Assembly (NCBI GenBank): GCA_016180765.1
Contig: JACPAP010000017.1
Location: 1-10,824 of the forward strand
Length of the DNA stretch: 10,824 nt
Source of the DNA: Gemmatimonadota bacterium
GTDB taxonomy: Bacteria; Gemmatimonadota; Gemmatimonadetes; Gemmatimonadales; GWC2-71-9
Reading direction: 5' to 3'
The notes beneath the pieces are model-generated. The model was given only the letters and a program-made list of their open reading frames with translations. It did no database searches and was not told where the DNA came from. Position numbers and translations under genes: made by a program. Shown in pieces: positions 1 through 6,808 of this stretch; within the stretch, counting starts at the first letter, position 1; each line of letters starts with the position of its first letter.

Positions 1-285
1 GACGGCATCGTGGTCACCGGCCCCGTCACGCGAAACATGGAGCTCGCGCTGCGGAAGACCTACGAGGCGGTGCCGGCACCGAAGCTCGTGATCGCCGTGG
101 GCGCCTGCGCCATCAACGGCGGCCCCTTCCGCGACAGCCCCGAGGTGCTGAATGGGGCGCCGCCGGACCTTTCCGTGGACCTCTGGATTCCCGGCTGCCC
201 GCCGCACCCGCTCACCGTGCTGGACGGCCTGCTGGGGCTGCTGGGTAGGCTCGAGAATATCCAATATCCAAACAGGGAATGTTAA
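1..285 (+). CDS. NuoB/HyfI-like [4Fe-4S] subunit of complex I or group 4 hydrogenase (3' part)
   Basis: This is the C-terminal 94 residues of a 20 kDa NADH:ubiquinone oxidoreductase-type subunit. The reading frame is open from base 1, so the true start lies outside the window. Family hallmarks are the VVTGPVTRNM stretch, the GAC..GG segment (Cys codon 106-108) and the PGCPPHP segment (Cys codon 196-198). In this family these last two cysteines help bind the proximal [4Fe-4S] cluster; the other two ligands would lie upstream. The protein passes electrons to quinone (NuoB) or to a [NiFe] centre (HycG/HyfI/EchC) on the cytoplasmic face of a membrane complex. The wording around the cysteines, and the absence of the tyrosine-rich NuoB stretch between them, lean towards the hydrogenase-4/formate-hydrogenlyase branch, but the fragment alone cannot settle this. 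The gene ends TGT TAA and the next gene starts about 100 bases on, so it is probably the last gene of its operon. Confidence 0.88.
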   Translation, partial: DGIVVTGPVTRNMELALRKTYEAVPAPKLVIAVGACAINGGPFRDSPEVLNGAPPDLSVDLWIPGCPPHPLTVLDGLLGLLGRLENIQYPNREC

Positions 286-322
286 AGTCTGAAGTGCCCT
301 TCGACCTTATTCCTGCCGTCTC

Positions 323-351
323 TTGTTGGAGTGACTCGCGCGTCGTACTTT
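323..351 (+). promoter_or_regulatory. Weak candidate sigma70 promoter for the methyltransferase-isomerase pair
   Basis: TTGTTG (323-328) and TACTTT (346-351) are separated by 17 bases, each matching consensus at only 3 of 6 positions. Transcription from here would begin near 358 and leave a leader of about 28 bases before the ATG at 386. The spacing is right but the match is poor. Confidence 0.25.
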
Positions 352-375
352 GGATGGAGCAGCACCGTCCCAACC

Positions 376-379
376 GGAG
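376..379 (+). promoter_or_regulatory. RBS that decides the methyltransferase start
   Basis: GGAG lies 6 bases upstream of the ATG at 386. An in-frame TTG at 350 has no comparably placed Shine-Dalgarno sequence, and its extra 12 residues look like untranslated leader, so the ATG at 386 is preferred. Confidence 0.6.
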
Positions 380-385
380 CTAGCC

Positions 386-1198
386 ATGGTGCACGCGGAA
401 GTCGAAGCCCAGCGGTTTTCATTCGAGGCGTTCACGCGCCACCCGTTTTTCACCGAGGTGAATCGCTGGATCGTGGACCGGGTGATCGGGCCGGGGCGCG
501 AGCGCATCGTGGACCTGGGGTGCGGGCCGGGTGCCGTCACCAAGCTCATCCTCGAGCGCCTCGACCCGGCGGCCCGGGTGATCGGCATTGATCCGTCCGA
601 GTCGGCCCTGGCGCGGGCGCGGAGCGCCATTCGCTCCAGGGCCGTGGAGTTCATGCAAGGCAGCGCCGAGTGGCTCTCCCGGCTGGTCTCCTCGGTGGAC
701 GCGGTGGTGTTTCTCAACGCCATCCACCTGGTGCGGGACAAGGCCCAAGTCATCGCCGAGATCCGCAAGGCCCTGCACCCCGGCGGCGTGTTCGCCTTCA
801 ACACCACGTTCTTCAACGGGGCGTACGTCGAAGGGACCACCGGCTTCTGGCGGCGCTGGGTGGTTCATGCGGTCCAGGTGCTGCGCGAGCGGGGGTTGGA
901 CATTCAGCGCGACGCAAAAGCCGCGGCCCGCCAGTTCCTCTCCCCGGACGAGTACGCCGACCTCTGCGTCCAGGCCGGCTTCGAGCGCCCCAAGGTCGAG
1001 CTGGTGCGGATCGAGATGACGCCGGAGAGCCTCGAGGACATCGGTCATTTCTCGCTGTTCATCGAAGGCGCCCTCCCCGGTGTGCCGCTGGCGGCTGGCG
1101 CCGACGCGTTGAAGGAGGGCCTGCGTCGTGCCCTGGAGGATACCGGCTTCACCAAGGTGCCGCGCAACTGGCTGGAGTGCGTGGCCACGGCGGTGTGA
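386..1198 (+). CDS. Class I SAM-dependent methyltransferase, substrate unknown
   Basis: This 270-residue protein has a Rossmann-type methyltransferase core. Motif I is VDLGCGPG (residues 42-49), which binds the methionine part of S-adenosylmethionine. The acidic residue after strand 2 is in GIDPSES (Asp69). The motif IV-like strand is DAVVFLNAIHLV (about 105-116), and LHPGG (130-134) precedes strand 5. The remaining ~110 residues form a C-terminal region that probably shapes substrate binding; I do not recognise it as a named subfamily. No signal peptide or membrane segment is visible, so it should be cytoplasmic. Its TGA stop overlaps the GTG start of the following isomerase-like gene (GTGA, 1195-1198), which suggests translational coupling. 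An alternative start is TTG at 350. The SAM-fold call is strong; the substrate (small molecule, lipid or quinone) cannot be told from the sequence. Confidence 0.85.
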   Translation: MVHAEVEAQRFSFEAFTRHPFFTEVNRWIVDRVIGPGRERIVDLGCGPGAVTKLILERLDPAARVIGIDPSESALARARSAIRSRAVEFMQGSAEWLSRLVSSVDAVVFLNAIHLVRDKAQVIAEIRKALHPGGVFAFNTTFFNGAYVEGTTGFWRRWVVHAVQVLRERGLDIQRDAKAAARQFLSPDEYADLCVQAGFERPKVELVRIEMTPESLEDIGHFSLFIEGALPGVPLAAGADALKEGLRRALEDTGFTKVPRNWLECVATAV

Positions 1199-2058
1199 CG
1201 TCGCCCCCTGACGGGCTCGATCGCCGCGCGTTCCTCGGCGCCATCGCGGCGATTCCGGCGGCGCTGGTCGCGGGCCAAGGCGTTCGGTCGCGCGAGGCGC
1301 TCTTCACCATCTCTCTCGCCGAGTGGTCGCTGCATCGAACCCTTCAGGCCGGCGAGCTGGACAACCTCGATTTTCCCGCCACCGCCGGACGGGTCTACGG
1401 GCTCGATGCCGTGGAGTACGTCAACACCTTCTTCCAGGACCACGCCCGGGACGCCGACTACCTGCGTGAGCTTCGCCGCCGGGCGGATGCCGCCGGGGTG
1501 CGGAGCCTGCTCATCATGTGTGATGGGGAAGGGGCCCTAGGCGATCCGGCGGCCGCGGCCCGGACGCGGGCCGTGGAGAACCACTACCGCTGGGTAGAGG
1601 CCGCGGCGTTCCTGGGTTGCCACTCCATTCGCGTGAACGCCCAGTCGGCTGGCACGCCCGACGAGCAACGACGGTTGGCGGCGGATGGGCTGCGGAGGCT
1701 GGTCGAGTTCGCGGCGCCACGCGAGATCAACGTGATCGTCGAGAACCACGGTGGCATATCGTCCAACGGCGCGTGGCTCGCCGGCGTGATCGCCGCCGTG
1801 GATCACCCCCGCTGCGGGACCCTGCCCGACTTCGGCAACTTCCGGGTGTCGGAGGCTGAGTGGTACGACCGCTACCGCGGCGTCGCGGAGCTGATGCACA
1901 CCAACTATCGGCGGATGCTCAAGATCGTGCTGGACGCGGGCTACCGCGGGTACCTCGGCATCGAGTACGAGGGCGATGAGCTGTCCGAGGCCGATGGGAT
2001 CCGCGCCACCAAGGCGTTGCTGGAGCGGGTGCGGGCCGAGCTCGCGAGCGAATACTGA
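1195..2058 (+). CDS. Tat-exported sugar phosphate isomerase/epimerase-like TIM-barrel protein, apparently internally shortened
   Basis: The 287-residue product belongs to the AP-endonuclease-2/xylose-isomerase-like TIM-barrel family. The N-terminus has a twin-arginine signal (DRRAFLG, residues 9-15) followed by an Ala-rich hydrophobic stretch, so export by Tat in a folded state is likely. Barrel elements seen are ISLAEWSLHR (39-48), VIVENHGG (180-187, Glu183), PDFGNF (211-216, Asp212) and GIEYEGD (255-261, Glu257); the acidic residues fit family metal ligands. From memory of homologues, about 20-25 residues between AELM and the TDYRRML-like segment, normally read as AKSxDF, are missing at Met234/His235 (1894-1899), with no frame break. 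That segment should carry barrel strand 7 and possibly a metal-binding side chain. The start is taken as GTG 1195, which overlaps the methyltransferase stop. The stop faces the M56 peptidase stop across 17 bases. The substrate is not known. Confidence 0.82.
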   Translation: MTSPPDGLDRRAFLGAIAAIPAALVAGQGVRSREALFTISLAEWSLHRTLQAGELDNLDFPATAGRVYGLDAVEYVNTFFQDHARDADYLRELRRRADAAGVRSLLIMCDGEGALGDPAAAARTRAVENHYRWVEAAAFLGCHSIRVNAQSAGTPDEQRRLAADGLRRLVEFAAPREINVIVENHGGISSNGAWLAGVIAAVDHPRCGTLPDFGNFRVSEAEWYDRYRGVAELMHTNYRRMLKIVLDAGYRGYLGIEYEGDELSEADGIRATKALLERVRAELASEY

Positions 2059-2075
2059 TCGGAGCTCACGGCCGT

Positions 2076-3368
2076 TCACCGCCTGCTCGGGCGGAGTTCC
2101 ATCAGAACGCTCGGCTTCGGCAACACGAACCTGATGGGCATCTGCACTTGGACCCGCACCGCTTTCCCGGCCAACCTTCCCGGACGGAAGACGGCGCCTG
2201 CGATGGCGTTGCGCACCGGCGTCTCAAAGGCCCCGTGACTGGTCTCGAGGATCTCAATCGACCCGGGTTCCGCCCGGCCGTCAGGCCCGACGACGAACCT
2301 AGACAGCACCCGGCCTTCGACGCCGGCTTCCAGTAAGAGTTTCGGGTACGCCGGCAGGGGGAAGGACACTCGCTCAGGAGGTTCGAGGCCAGGCGTGTTC
2401 TCGGGGTAGGCGTTTCCCAGCGCGGCGGCCGGGGTCGGTACGCCCGTAAGGTCGGCTGCCGCGCGATCCGGCGGCGGCGCTTCGCAGGCTAGGGCAAGCA
2501 GGGCCAGGGCCGCGAGTCCGTAAACGGCTGCCCAAGGCCATCGGGTACTCTTGTGAAGTGGCAACATGGCGGTAATCCTCCTGCTCAACAGCGATTTCGG
2601 TTCGGCTAGGGCCGGCCTGGCAAGACCAAGGGGCCCGGTCCGCTCGCTCACTTCCAGTAGGGCGCCGGCGTAGGCTTTGGGGTTGGCGCCGCCCACCAGC
2701 ACCCGGTAATCGCAGTCCATCTCCACCGCCGCGCGAAGTCGGCGAAGCACCCACCACATGACCGGGTTCCAAGGCACCAGAGCTACGGCCACCAGGCAGA
2801 ACACCAGTAGACGGATGTCTCCGGCTCGCAGATGCTCGCGCTCGTGCAGCAGCGCGAGTTTCCGCGTTTCCGCGGGCAGGTCCCGGAACCAGCGTGGTAC
2901 GACGATCGAGGTGGACAGGAGCCCAAACAGTGCCGGTCCCAGATCCAGCGAGACCAGCACTGGAAAACCGTCCAGCTCTTCACGGGTCCACCCCGTCCCC
3001 TCGCGCCGCAAGCGACGGAACGTCGCCGCCAACGATGCCAGGATCACGGCCGTGGCGGTGACCCAGGCGCCCAGCAGGGCCGCGTCGAGTGCCCCGGCCC
3101 ACGGCTCAACCCGCGTGTAGGCGTGCACCGGGCTGGCCAACAGCGGCGGCAACGATGCTGCCACCAACGAGCCGAGTGAGTTTCCGCTCCTCGGGGCGAG
3201 CCAGCCCAGCAGGCTCAGGGGCGGAAAGGAGAGTCCCGCGAGGAGGGCTGCCAGCCATGCCAGCCGGACCGGCTGACGGTACAGGGTCAGGGCCCGCTCG
3301 ACGGCCAGCGCCGCGAGCGCCAGCGCCCCGGACACGGCGATGGCGTAGAGCATCCAGGCGGCTATCAT
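2076..3368 (-). CDS. M56 (BlaR1-like) membrane metallopeptidase with C-terminal TonB-like domain
   Basis: This 430-residue integral membrane protein has hydrophobic segments near residues 1-25, 35-57, 92-116 and 186-208, with a last one at 278-296. The zinc motif HEREH lies at 175-179 (His175, Glu176, His179), and Glu216 in VEMDCD is a likely third ligand. The layout follows BlaR1/MecR1, which cleave a BlaI-type repressor. The penicillin-binding sensor domain is absent. Past the last membrane segment there is a Pro/Ala-rich linker, then a TonB_C-like domain (about 335-417) with AYPKLLLEAGVEG, VGPDG and a final PIRFVL strand. The ATG start overlaps the blaI stop (ATGA), so the two are one operon. 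The inferred role is a signal-responsive protease that relieves BlaI repression; the stimulus is unknown. Cys295 follows the last hydrophobic stretch but fits the lipobox consensus only poorly. Confidence 0.88.
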   Translation of the reverse strand: MIAAWMLYAIAVSGALALAALAVERALTLYRQPVRLAWLAALLAGLSFPPLSLLGWLAPRSGNSLGSLVAASLPPLLASPVHAYTRVEPWAGALDAALLGAWVTATAVILASLAATFRRLRREGTGWTREELDGFPVLVSLDLGPALFGLLSTSIVVPRWFRDLPAETRKLALLHEREHLRAGDIRLLVFCLVAVALVPWNPVMWWVLRRLRAAVEMDCDYRVLVGGANPKAYAGALLEVSERTGPLGLARPALAEPKSLLSRRITAMLPLHKSTRWPWAAVYGLAALALLALACEAPPPDRAAADLTGVPTPAAALGNAYPENTPGLEPPERVSFPLPAYPKLLLEAGVEGRVLSRFVVGPDGRAEPGSIEILETSHGAFETPVRNAIAGAVFRPGRLAGKAVRVQVQMPIRFVLPKPSVLMELRPSRR

Positions 3369-3733
3369 CGGTCGGCCTCCTTCAGCCGCTCGTCCACCAG
3401 CCGGCGGAGGCGCTGCAGTTCCTCACGGGAGATGGCTCGATCCGCCACCAGCCGCGCCAGCAGCAGCTCGCGCGAGCCCTGGTAGACTTGCTCGAGGAGT
3501 CGGTCGAGTCGTGTGTCGCCAACCCTGGATGCCGCGATCCGGGGGCGATAGCGGTAAGCCCTGCCTTCTTCTTCGTGGCGCACCGCACCCTTGGCCTCCA
3601 GGCCCCGCAGCACCGTGAGGACGGTGGTGTACGCGAGGCGCTGCTCCAGCTCGTCCATCACTTCGGAAACCGTGGCGGAGCCGCGGCGCCAGAGGACGGC
3701 CATGACGTCCAGCTCGCGGGAGGTCAGATGCAC
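3365..3733 (-). CDS. BlaI/MecI/CopY-family transcriptional repressor
   Basis: The product has 122 residues, the usual size for BlaI. The N-terminal winged helix opens with LTSRELDVMAVLWRRGSATV and continues with the recognition region AYTTVLTVLRGLEAKG, then the wing RHEEEGRAYRYRP. The C-terminal half, about 70-122, is helical and Leu/Arg/Glu-rich, the dimerisation part in this family. The start is GTG at 3731-3733, supported by AGGAGG five bases upstream. Its TGA overlaps the ATG of the M56 peptidase, the classic blaI-blaR order. A perfect palindrome covers its promoter, so it almost certainly represses its own operon. Family precedent is cleavage by the co-encoded M56 protease, which lifts repression. 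Whether it also controls beta-lactamase or other genes cannot be told here, since none is nearby. Confidence 0.92.
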   Translation of the reverse strand: MHLTSRELDVMAVLWRRGSATVSEVMDELEQRLAYTTVLTVLRGLEAKGAVRHEEEGRAYRYRPRIAASRVGDTRLDRLLEQVYQGSRELLLARLVADRAISREELQRLRRLVDERLKEADR

Positions 3734-3738
3734 CCGTG

Positions 3739-3744
3739 CCTCCT
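3739..3744 (-). promoter_or_regulatory. RBS of the blaI-like gene
   Basis: AGGAGG on the minus strand, five bases from the GTG start at 3733. It overlaps the outer two bases of the operator palindrome, so repressor binding would cover both the -10 box and the region encoding this RBS. Confidence 0.8.
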
Positions 3745-3767
3745 ACTATCTACTAAATAGATAGTAG
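3743..3767. promoter_or_regulatory. BlaI-type operator: perfect 10-5-10 palindrome
   Basis: CTACTATCTA (3743-3752) and TAGATAGTAG (3758-3767) are exact reverse complements around the 5-base spacer CTAAA. The TACTA...TAGTA half-sites resemble the known BlaI/MecI operator dyads. It is the most A+T-rich stretch in its surroundings and lies immediately upstream of blaI, covering the predicted -10 and start point. Confidence 0.85.
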
Positions 3768-3789
3768 TAAGAGCGGATGGTCGGGTCAA
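3761..3789 (-). promoter_or_regulatory. Promoter of the blaI-M56 operon
   Basis: On the minus strand TTGACC (3784-3789, 5 of 6 to consensus) and TACTAT (3761-3766, 4 of 6) are spaced by exactly 17 bases. The -10 hexamer lies inside the right arm of the palindrome, and the start point would fall near 3754, close to its centre. This is the geometry of direct promoter occlusion by the repressor. Confidence 0.7.
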
Positions 3790-4039
3790 GGGGGGGCAAC
3801 GCCCGCCCGGATCCAGCGTTGGCCCCGGGGCCCAGCGGCCGGAGCGGGAGAACCCCGGCTCGACGAGCCTAAGTAGTTGTCTGGCAGTGAGTTCCCGGGT
3901 CTTTCGGGGCGCGGCCGTCTCCCAGTTCTCAAGACCCCGGAGCCGGGGCAGCTGCTTCACCGCGCGCAGGTATCACTCTTCATAGTCACCCAAGTACATT
4001 TCCCGCTCGCACCTGGTAGCCCAGTCGGACCGATTGTTC

Positions 4040-4044
4040 GGAGA
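4040..4044 (+). promoter_or_regulatory. RBS that decides the lat start
   Basis: GGAGA is centred about 8-9 bases before the ATG at 4051. The in-frame ATG at 4045 would begin directly after it, too close for initiation, so 4051 is chosen. Confidence 0.6.
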
Positions 4045-4050
4045 ATGCTC

Positions 4051-5373
4051 ATGCCCCGGATCACGGTTCCCGCCGAGCGCGTCTTCCCCATCCTCCGCGA
4101 GAACATCCTCGTGGACGGGTTCCATCTGGTCGTGGACCTGGAGCGGTCCCACGGCTGTTACATGGTGGACGCGCTGGAGGGTAAGGAATACCTCGACTGC
4201 TACGCCTGCTTCGCTACGCTGCCCCTGGGACACAATCATCCCAAGCTGGCCGATCCGGAGTTCCGCCACTCGTTGATGCTGGCGGCCCTCAGCAACCCGA
4301 CCAACTCGGACCTGTATTCCCGCGAGTACGCGGCGTTCGTGGAAGTTTTCCGGCGTCACGCGGTGCCGCCGGCGTTCCGCCACCTCTTTTTCGTGGCGGG
4401 CGGCTCGGTGGCCGTGGAGAACGCCATGAAGGCGGCGTTCGACTGGAAGGCCCAGCTCAACCGGTCGCGCGGGATCGACGGCGGCGCCGACCAGATCCTG
4501 CATTTCCGGGATGCGTTCCACGGCCGCACCGGCTACGCGCTGTCGGTCACCAACACCGAGCCCTTGAAGACTCGCGACTTCCCCAAGTTCGCGTGGCCGC
4601 GGATCTCGAACCCGGTGCTGCACTTCCCCGTGGACCAGGCCGCCGTGGCGGGGGCCGAGCGCCAGGCCTGCGCCGAGATCGAAGCGGCCTTCGAGCGGGA
4701 CCGGCACGGGATCGCGGCCATCCTCATTGAGCCCATTCAATGCGAGGGCGGCGACCATCATTTCCGCCCGGAGTTCCTGAAGCGCCTGCGGGAGTACGCG
4801 AACCGGTACGAGGCGCTGCTCATTTTCGACGAGGTGCAGACCGGCTTCGGCACCACCGGCTCCATGTGGGCGTTTCAGCAAATGGGGGTGGTGCCGGACC
4901 TGCTCGCTTTCGGCAAGAAGACGCAGATCTGCGGGTTCATGAGCACCGATCGCATCGACCAGGTGGAGCGGAACGTGTTCCGGGCGTCGTCGCGGCTCAA
5001 CTCCACCTGGGGCGGCAACCTGGTCGACATGGTGCGGGGCGCCCGCTACCTCCAGGTCATGATAGAGGACCGGCTGGTGGAGAACGCGGCGCGGCAGGGC
5101 GCCCGGTTGCTGGAAGGCCTGCAAGAGCTAGCCGAGCGTCTGCCGATGGTCACCAACCCGCGTGGCCGAGGTTGTTTGCTGGCGTTCGACCTGCCGGACA
5201 CGGAGACCCGGAATGCGGTCCGGACCGATCTCTGGCAGTCCGGGCTGGCGACGTTGGCCTGCGGGCCGCGCTCTATCCGGCTGCGGCCGCCGTTGATCAT
5301 CGGGGAGACCGAGGTGGCTCTAGCGCTGGAGCGGCTGGAGCAGGTCCTGGCGGCCCGGCACGCGCGAGCTTAG
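4051..5373 (+). CDS. lat: L-lysine 6-aminotransferase (lysine epsilon-transaminase)
   Basis: This cytoplasmic PLP enzyme transfers the epsilon-amino group of L-lysine to 2-oxoglutarate. The products are glutamate and 2-aminoadipate semialdehyde, which cyclises to piperideine-6-carboxylate (EC 2.6.1.36). At 440 residues it matches the family length. It is a class III aminotransferase. LFFVAGGSVAVENAMK carries the phosphate-binding region, FHGRTGYALSVTNT the substrate/cofactor loop, and LIFDEVQTGFG (Asp260) the residue that pairs with the pyridine nitrogen. FGKKTQICGF holds the Schiff-base lysine (Lys289 or Lys290); the GKKTQ-CG signature and the N-terminal LDCYACFATLPLGHNHPKL are typical of Lat rather than ornithine or GABA aminotransferases. 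It has no obvious operon partner: the semialdehyde dehydrogenase expected next is absent, and a repeat-rich gap follows. The likely use is lysine catabolism or stress-related aminoadipate/pipecolate metabolism. There is no beta-lactam biosynthetic gene nearby. Confidence 0.92.
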   Translation: MPRITVPAERVFPILRENILVDGFHLVVDLERSHGCYMVDALEGKEYLDCYACFATLPLGHNHPKLADPEFRHSLMLAALSNPTNSDLYSREYAAFVEVFRRHAVPPAFRHLFFVAGGSVAVENAMKAAFDWKAQLNRSRGIDGGADQILHFRDAFHGRTGYALSVTNTEPLKTRDFPKFAWPRISNPVLHFPVDQAAVAGAERQACAEIEAAFERDRHGIAAILIEPIQCEGGDHHFRPEFLKRLREYANRYEALLIFDEVQTGFGTTGSMWAFQQMGVVPDLLAFGKKTQICGFMSTDRIDQVERNVFRASSRLNSTWGGNLVDMVRGARYLQVMIEDRLVENAARQGARLLEGLQELAERLPMVTNPRGRGCLLAFDLPDTETRNAVRTDLWQSGLATLACGPRSIRLRPPLIIGETEVALALERLEQVLAARHARA

Positions 5374-5504
5374 CGGCAGCAGCGGCAGGGGCGGCAAGTA
5401 GGGGCGGCAGAAGCCGGAGCAGCGGCAGAGGCGGCAGGAGAGTGGCTGGGCGACGTTCCCTGCCGCTTCTGCCGCCTCTCCCGCTTCTGCCGCTCTGGGG
5501 GGTA
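5373..5504. repeat. Intergenic array of GCGGCAG nonamer repeats in inverted orientation
   Basis: GCGGCAG or a one-base variant starts at 5373, 5382, 5391, 5404, 5422 and 5431, and its complement CTGCCGC starts at 5460, 5469 and 5487. Spacings within each block are 9 or 18, so the unit is a nonamer. The two halves can pair into a long imperfect hairpin (about 5402-5440 with 5458-5495) around a ~17-base loop. It starts within the lat stop codon and could act as a transcription terminator or RNA-stability structure. No T tract follows, so it is not a standard intrinsic terminator. Confidence 0.8.
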
Positions 5505-5519
5505 GCGTCGGGCGGGGCG

Positions 5520-6623
5520 ATGTTGCACAATGGGCTCGCTCCAACGTGGAGTCCGCCCTCCGTGGGAATCGAAGTACGGCAAACGCTGGTCGCCGCAGCC
5601 GAAACGGCAGGGCTGACCTATGTCACCGACGCCGTAGCCGGGATCACGCGCAAGCGCGTAGGCACCGGCTTCGCGTACTACGCGCCGGACGGGATGCTGA
5701 TCCGGGATCGGGCGGAGCGGCGGCGGATCGGGCGGCTGGCGATCCCTCCGGCCTGGACCGATGTATGGATCTGTCCCGACCCCAGGGGGCACATCCAAGC
5801 GACCGCGCGCGACGCCAAGGGCCGCAAGCAGTACCGCTACCATGCGCGGTTCCGGGCGCTCCGTGACGAATCGAAGTTCGGGCGGATGCTCACCTTCAGC
5901 GAGGCGCTGCCCCGGCTCCGGGAGCAGGTGGAGATCGATCTCGGGCTCCCAGGCCTGCCGCGACGCAAGCTGCTGGCCACGGTGGTCCGGCTGCTGGACA
6001 AGACGCTGATCCGCGTCGGCAACGACGAATACACCAAAGCCAACCGCTCCTACGGTCTCACCACGCTCCGGCGGCATCACGTGGAGGTGAGCGGCTACAC
6101 CCTGCGGTTCGAGTTTCGCGGCAAGAGCGGGATCCTCCACGAGGTCGCCGTGGCCGATCAGCGGCTGGCACGCATCGTGCAACAGCTCCAAGACCTCCCC
6201 GGCCACCAGCTCTTCAAGTACGTGGATGAAGACGGGAAGCGGCAGACTATTGATTCAGACGACGTCAACGAATATCTGCGTCAAGTAAGCCGCCGCGACA
6301 TCACGGCGAAAGACTTCAGGACCTGGAGCGGCACCATGGTCGCGGCGCGGGCGCTCCGTGAGCTGGGTCCCCCGTCCAGCGAGCGAGCGGCCCGGCGCAA
6401 CGTGAACCGAGCCCTGGACCAGGTCGCCGCGCATTTGCGCAACACCCGGGCTGTGTGCAGGAAGTACTACGTGCACCCGGCGACCATCGAGGCGTACCAC
6501 CGCGGCATCATCGTGCCCGAGCCGGGGCGCGCCCGGCGGGGGCGGCTCCGACTGAGCGCGGCGCTCCGCCGCGAAGAGATCGGGGTGCTGCAGTTCCTCC
6601 AGGAAGAGGTGGCGGCGGCCTAG
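5520..6623 (+). CDS. Bacterial type IB DNA topoisomerase
   Basis: This 367-residue enzyme relaxes supercoils through a 3'-phosphotyrosyl intermediate, without ATP or Mg2+ in characterised relatives. It has the short bacterial/poxviral layout. The N-terminal DNA-binding domain (about 25-125) includes GTGFAYYAPDG and RLAIPPAWTDVWICPDPRGHIQATA. The catalytic domain contains NDEYTKANRSYGLTTLRRHHV (Arg184), FRGKSGILHEV (Lys202), AKDFRTWSGT (Arg267) and VCRKYYVHP, in which Tyr317 aligns with the active tyrosine of the family's SYxHP motif. All catalytic residues are present, so it should be active. The start is uncertain: ATG 5520 has only a weak GGGGCG upstream, while GTG 5562 has GGAG ten bases before it; homology begins after either. 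It is flanked by the repeat array and a promoter-bearing gap and seems monocistronic. Confidence 0.93.
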   Translation: MLHNGLAPTWSPPSVGIEVRQTLVAAAETAGLTYVTDAVAGITRKRVGTGFAYYAPDGMLIRDRAERRRIGRLAIPPAWTDVWICPDPRGHIQATARDAKGRKQYRYHARFRALRDESKFGRMLTFSEALPRLREQVEIDLGLPGLPRRKLLATVVRLLDKTLIRVGNDEYTKANRSYGLTTLRRHHVEVSGYTLRFEFRGKSGILHEVAVADQRLARIVQQLQDLPGHQLFKYVDEDGKRQTIDSDDVNEYLRQVSRRDITAKDFRTWSGTMVAARALRELGPPSSERAARRNVNRALDQVAAHLRNTRAVCRKYYVHPATIEAYHRGIIVPEPGRARRGRLRLSAALRREEIGVLQFLQEEVAAA

Positions 6624-6808
6624 GGCTGCAGCCTCGCCCCTGCCATGGGTCGCGCTCTACCCGCACCACCGGGCGCGTCATCGGCGAGACGGCGCTACGG
6701 CACACCAGAGCTGGTTGAATCACGTCGAGCTCGGGTTCGCCAAATCGAACGGGACTGCGTCGCGCGGGGCATGGTCACGTCCACCGCCGACTTCAGGACC
6801 CGACGCGC

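Larger units (their letters stand above)
3734..4050. other. Divergent intergenic region between blaI and lat
   Basis: The blaI end holds the RBS, operator and promoter described separately. The middle is GC-rich with short palindromes (GGCCCCGGGGCC at 3821-3832; CCCCGG-AG-CCGGGG at 3935-3948), which at this composition may be chance. The lat-proximal 100 bases contain no promoter I would trust. An open frame runs through from a TTG at 3877, but it does not look like conserved protein. Confidence 0.5.

Noticed and set aside
3821..3832. GGCCCCGGGGCC palindrome as a regulatory site
   Set aside because: A 12-base GC-only palindrome is readily expected by chance at this composition, and nothing links it to a promoter.
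3877..4050. N-terminal extension of lat from an upstream TTG
   Set aside because: The extra residues are Pro/Gly/Arg-rich leader translation with no resemblance to aminotransferases, and a GGAGA lies properly placed before the ATG at 4051.
3973..5124. Long antisense open frame opposite lat
   Set aside because: Its translation is low-complexity His/Val/Arg/Gly-rich and mirrors the strong codon bias of lat on the other strand; it has no recognisable motif.
3365..5373. A beta-lactam locus made of lysine 6-aminotransferase next to a BlaI/BlaR-like pair
   Set aside because: Lat does start cephamycin-type pathways in actinomycetes, but there is no ACV synthetase, IPN synthase or beta-lactamase here. 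The M56 protein lacks a penicillin-binding sensor, and the two units are divergent. Chance adjacency is more likely.
4740..5519. Long upstream open frame in front of the topoisomerase
   Set aside because: It is a GC-driven shadow of lat in another frame followed by translated repeat array; the topoisomerase homology begins only near 5560.
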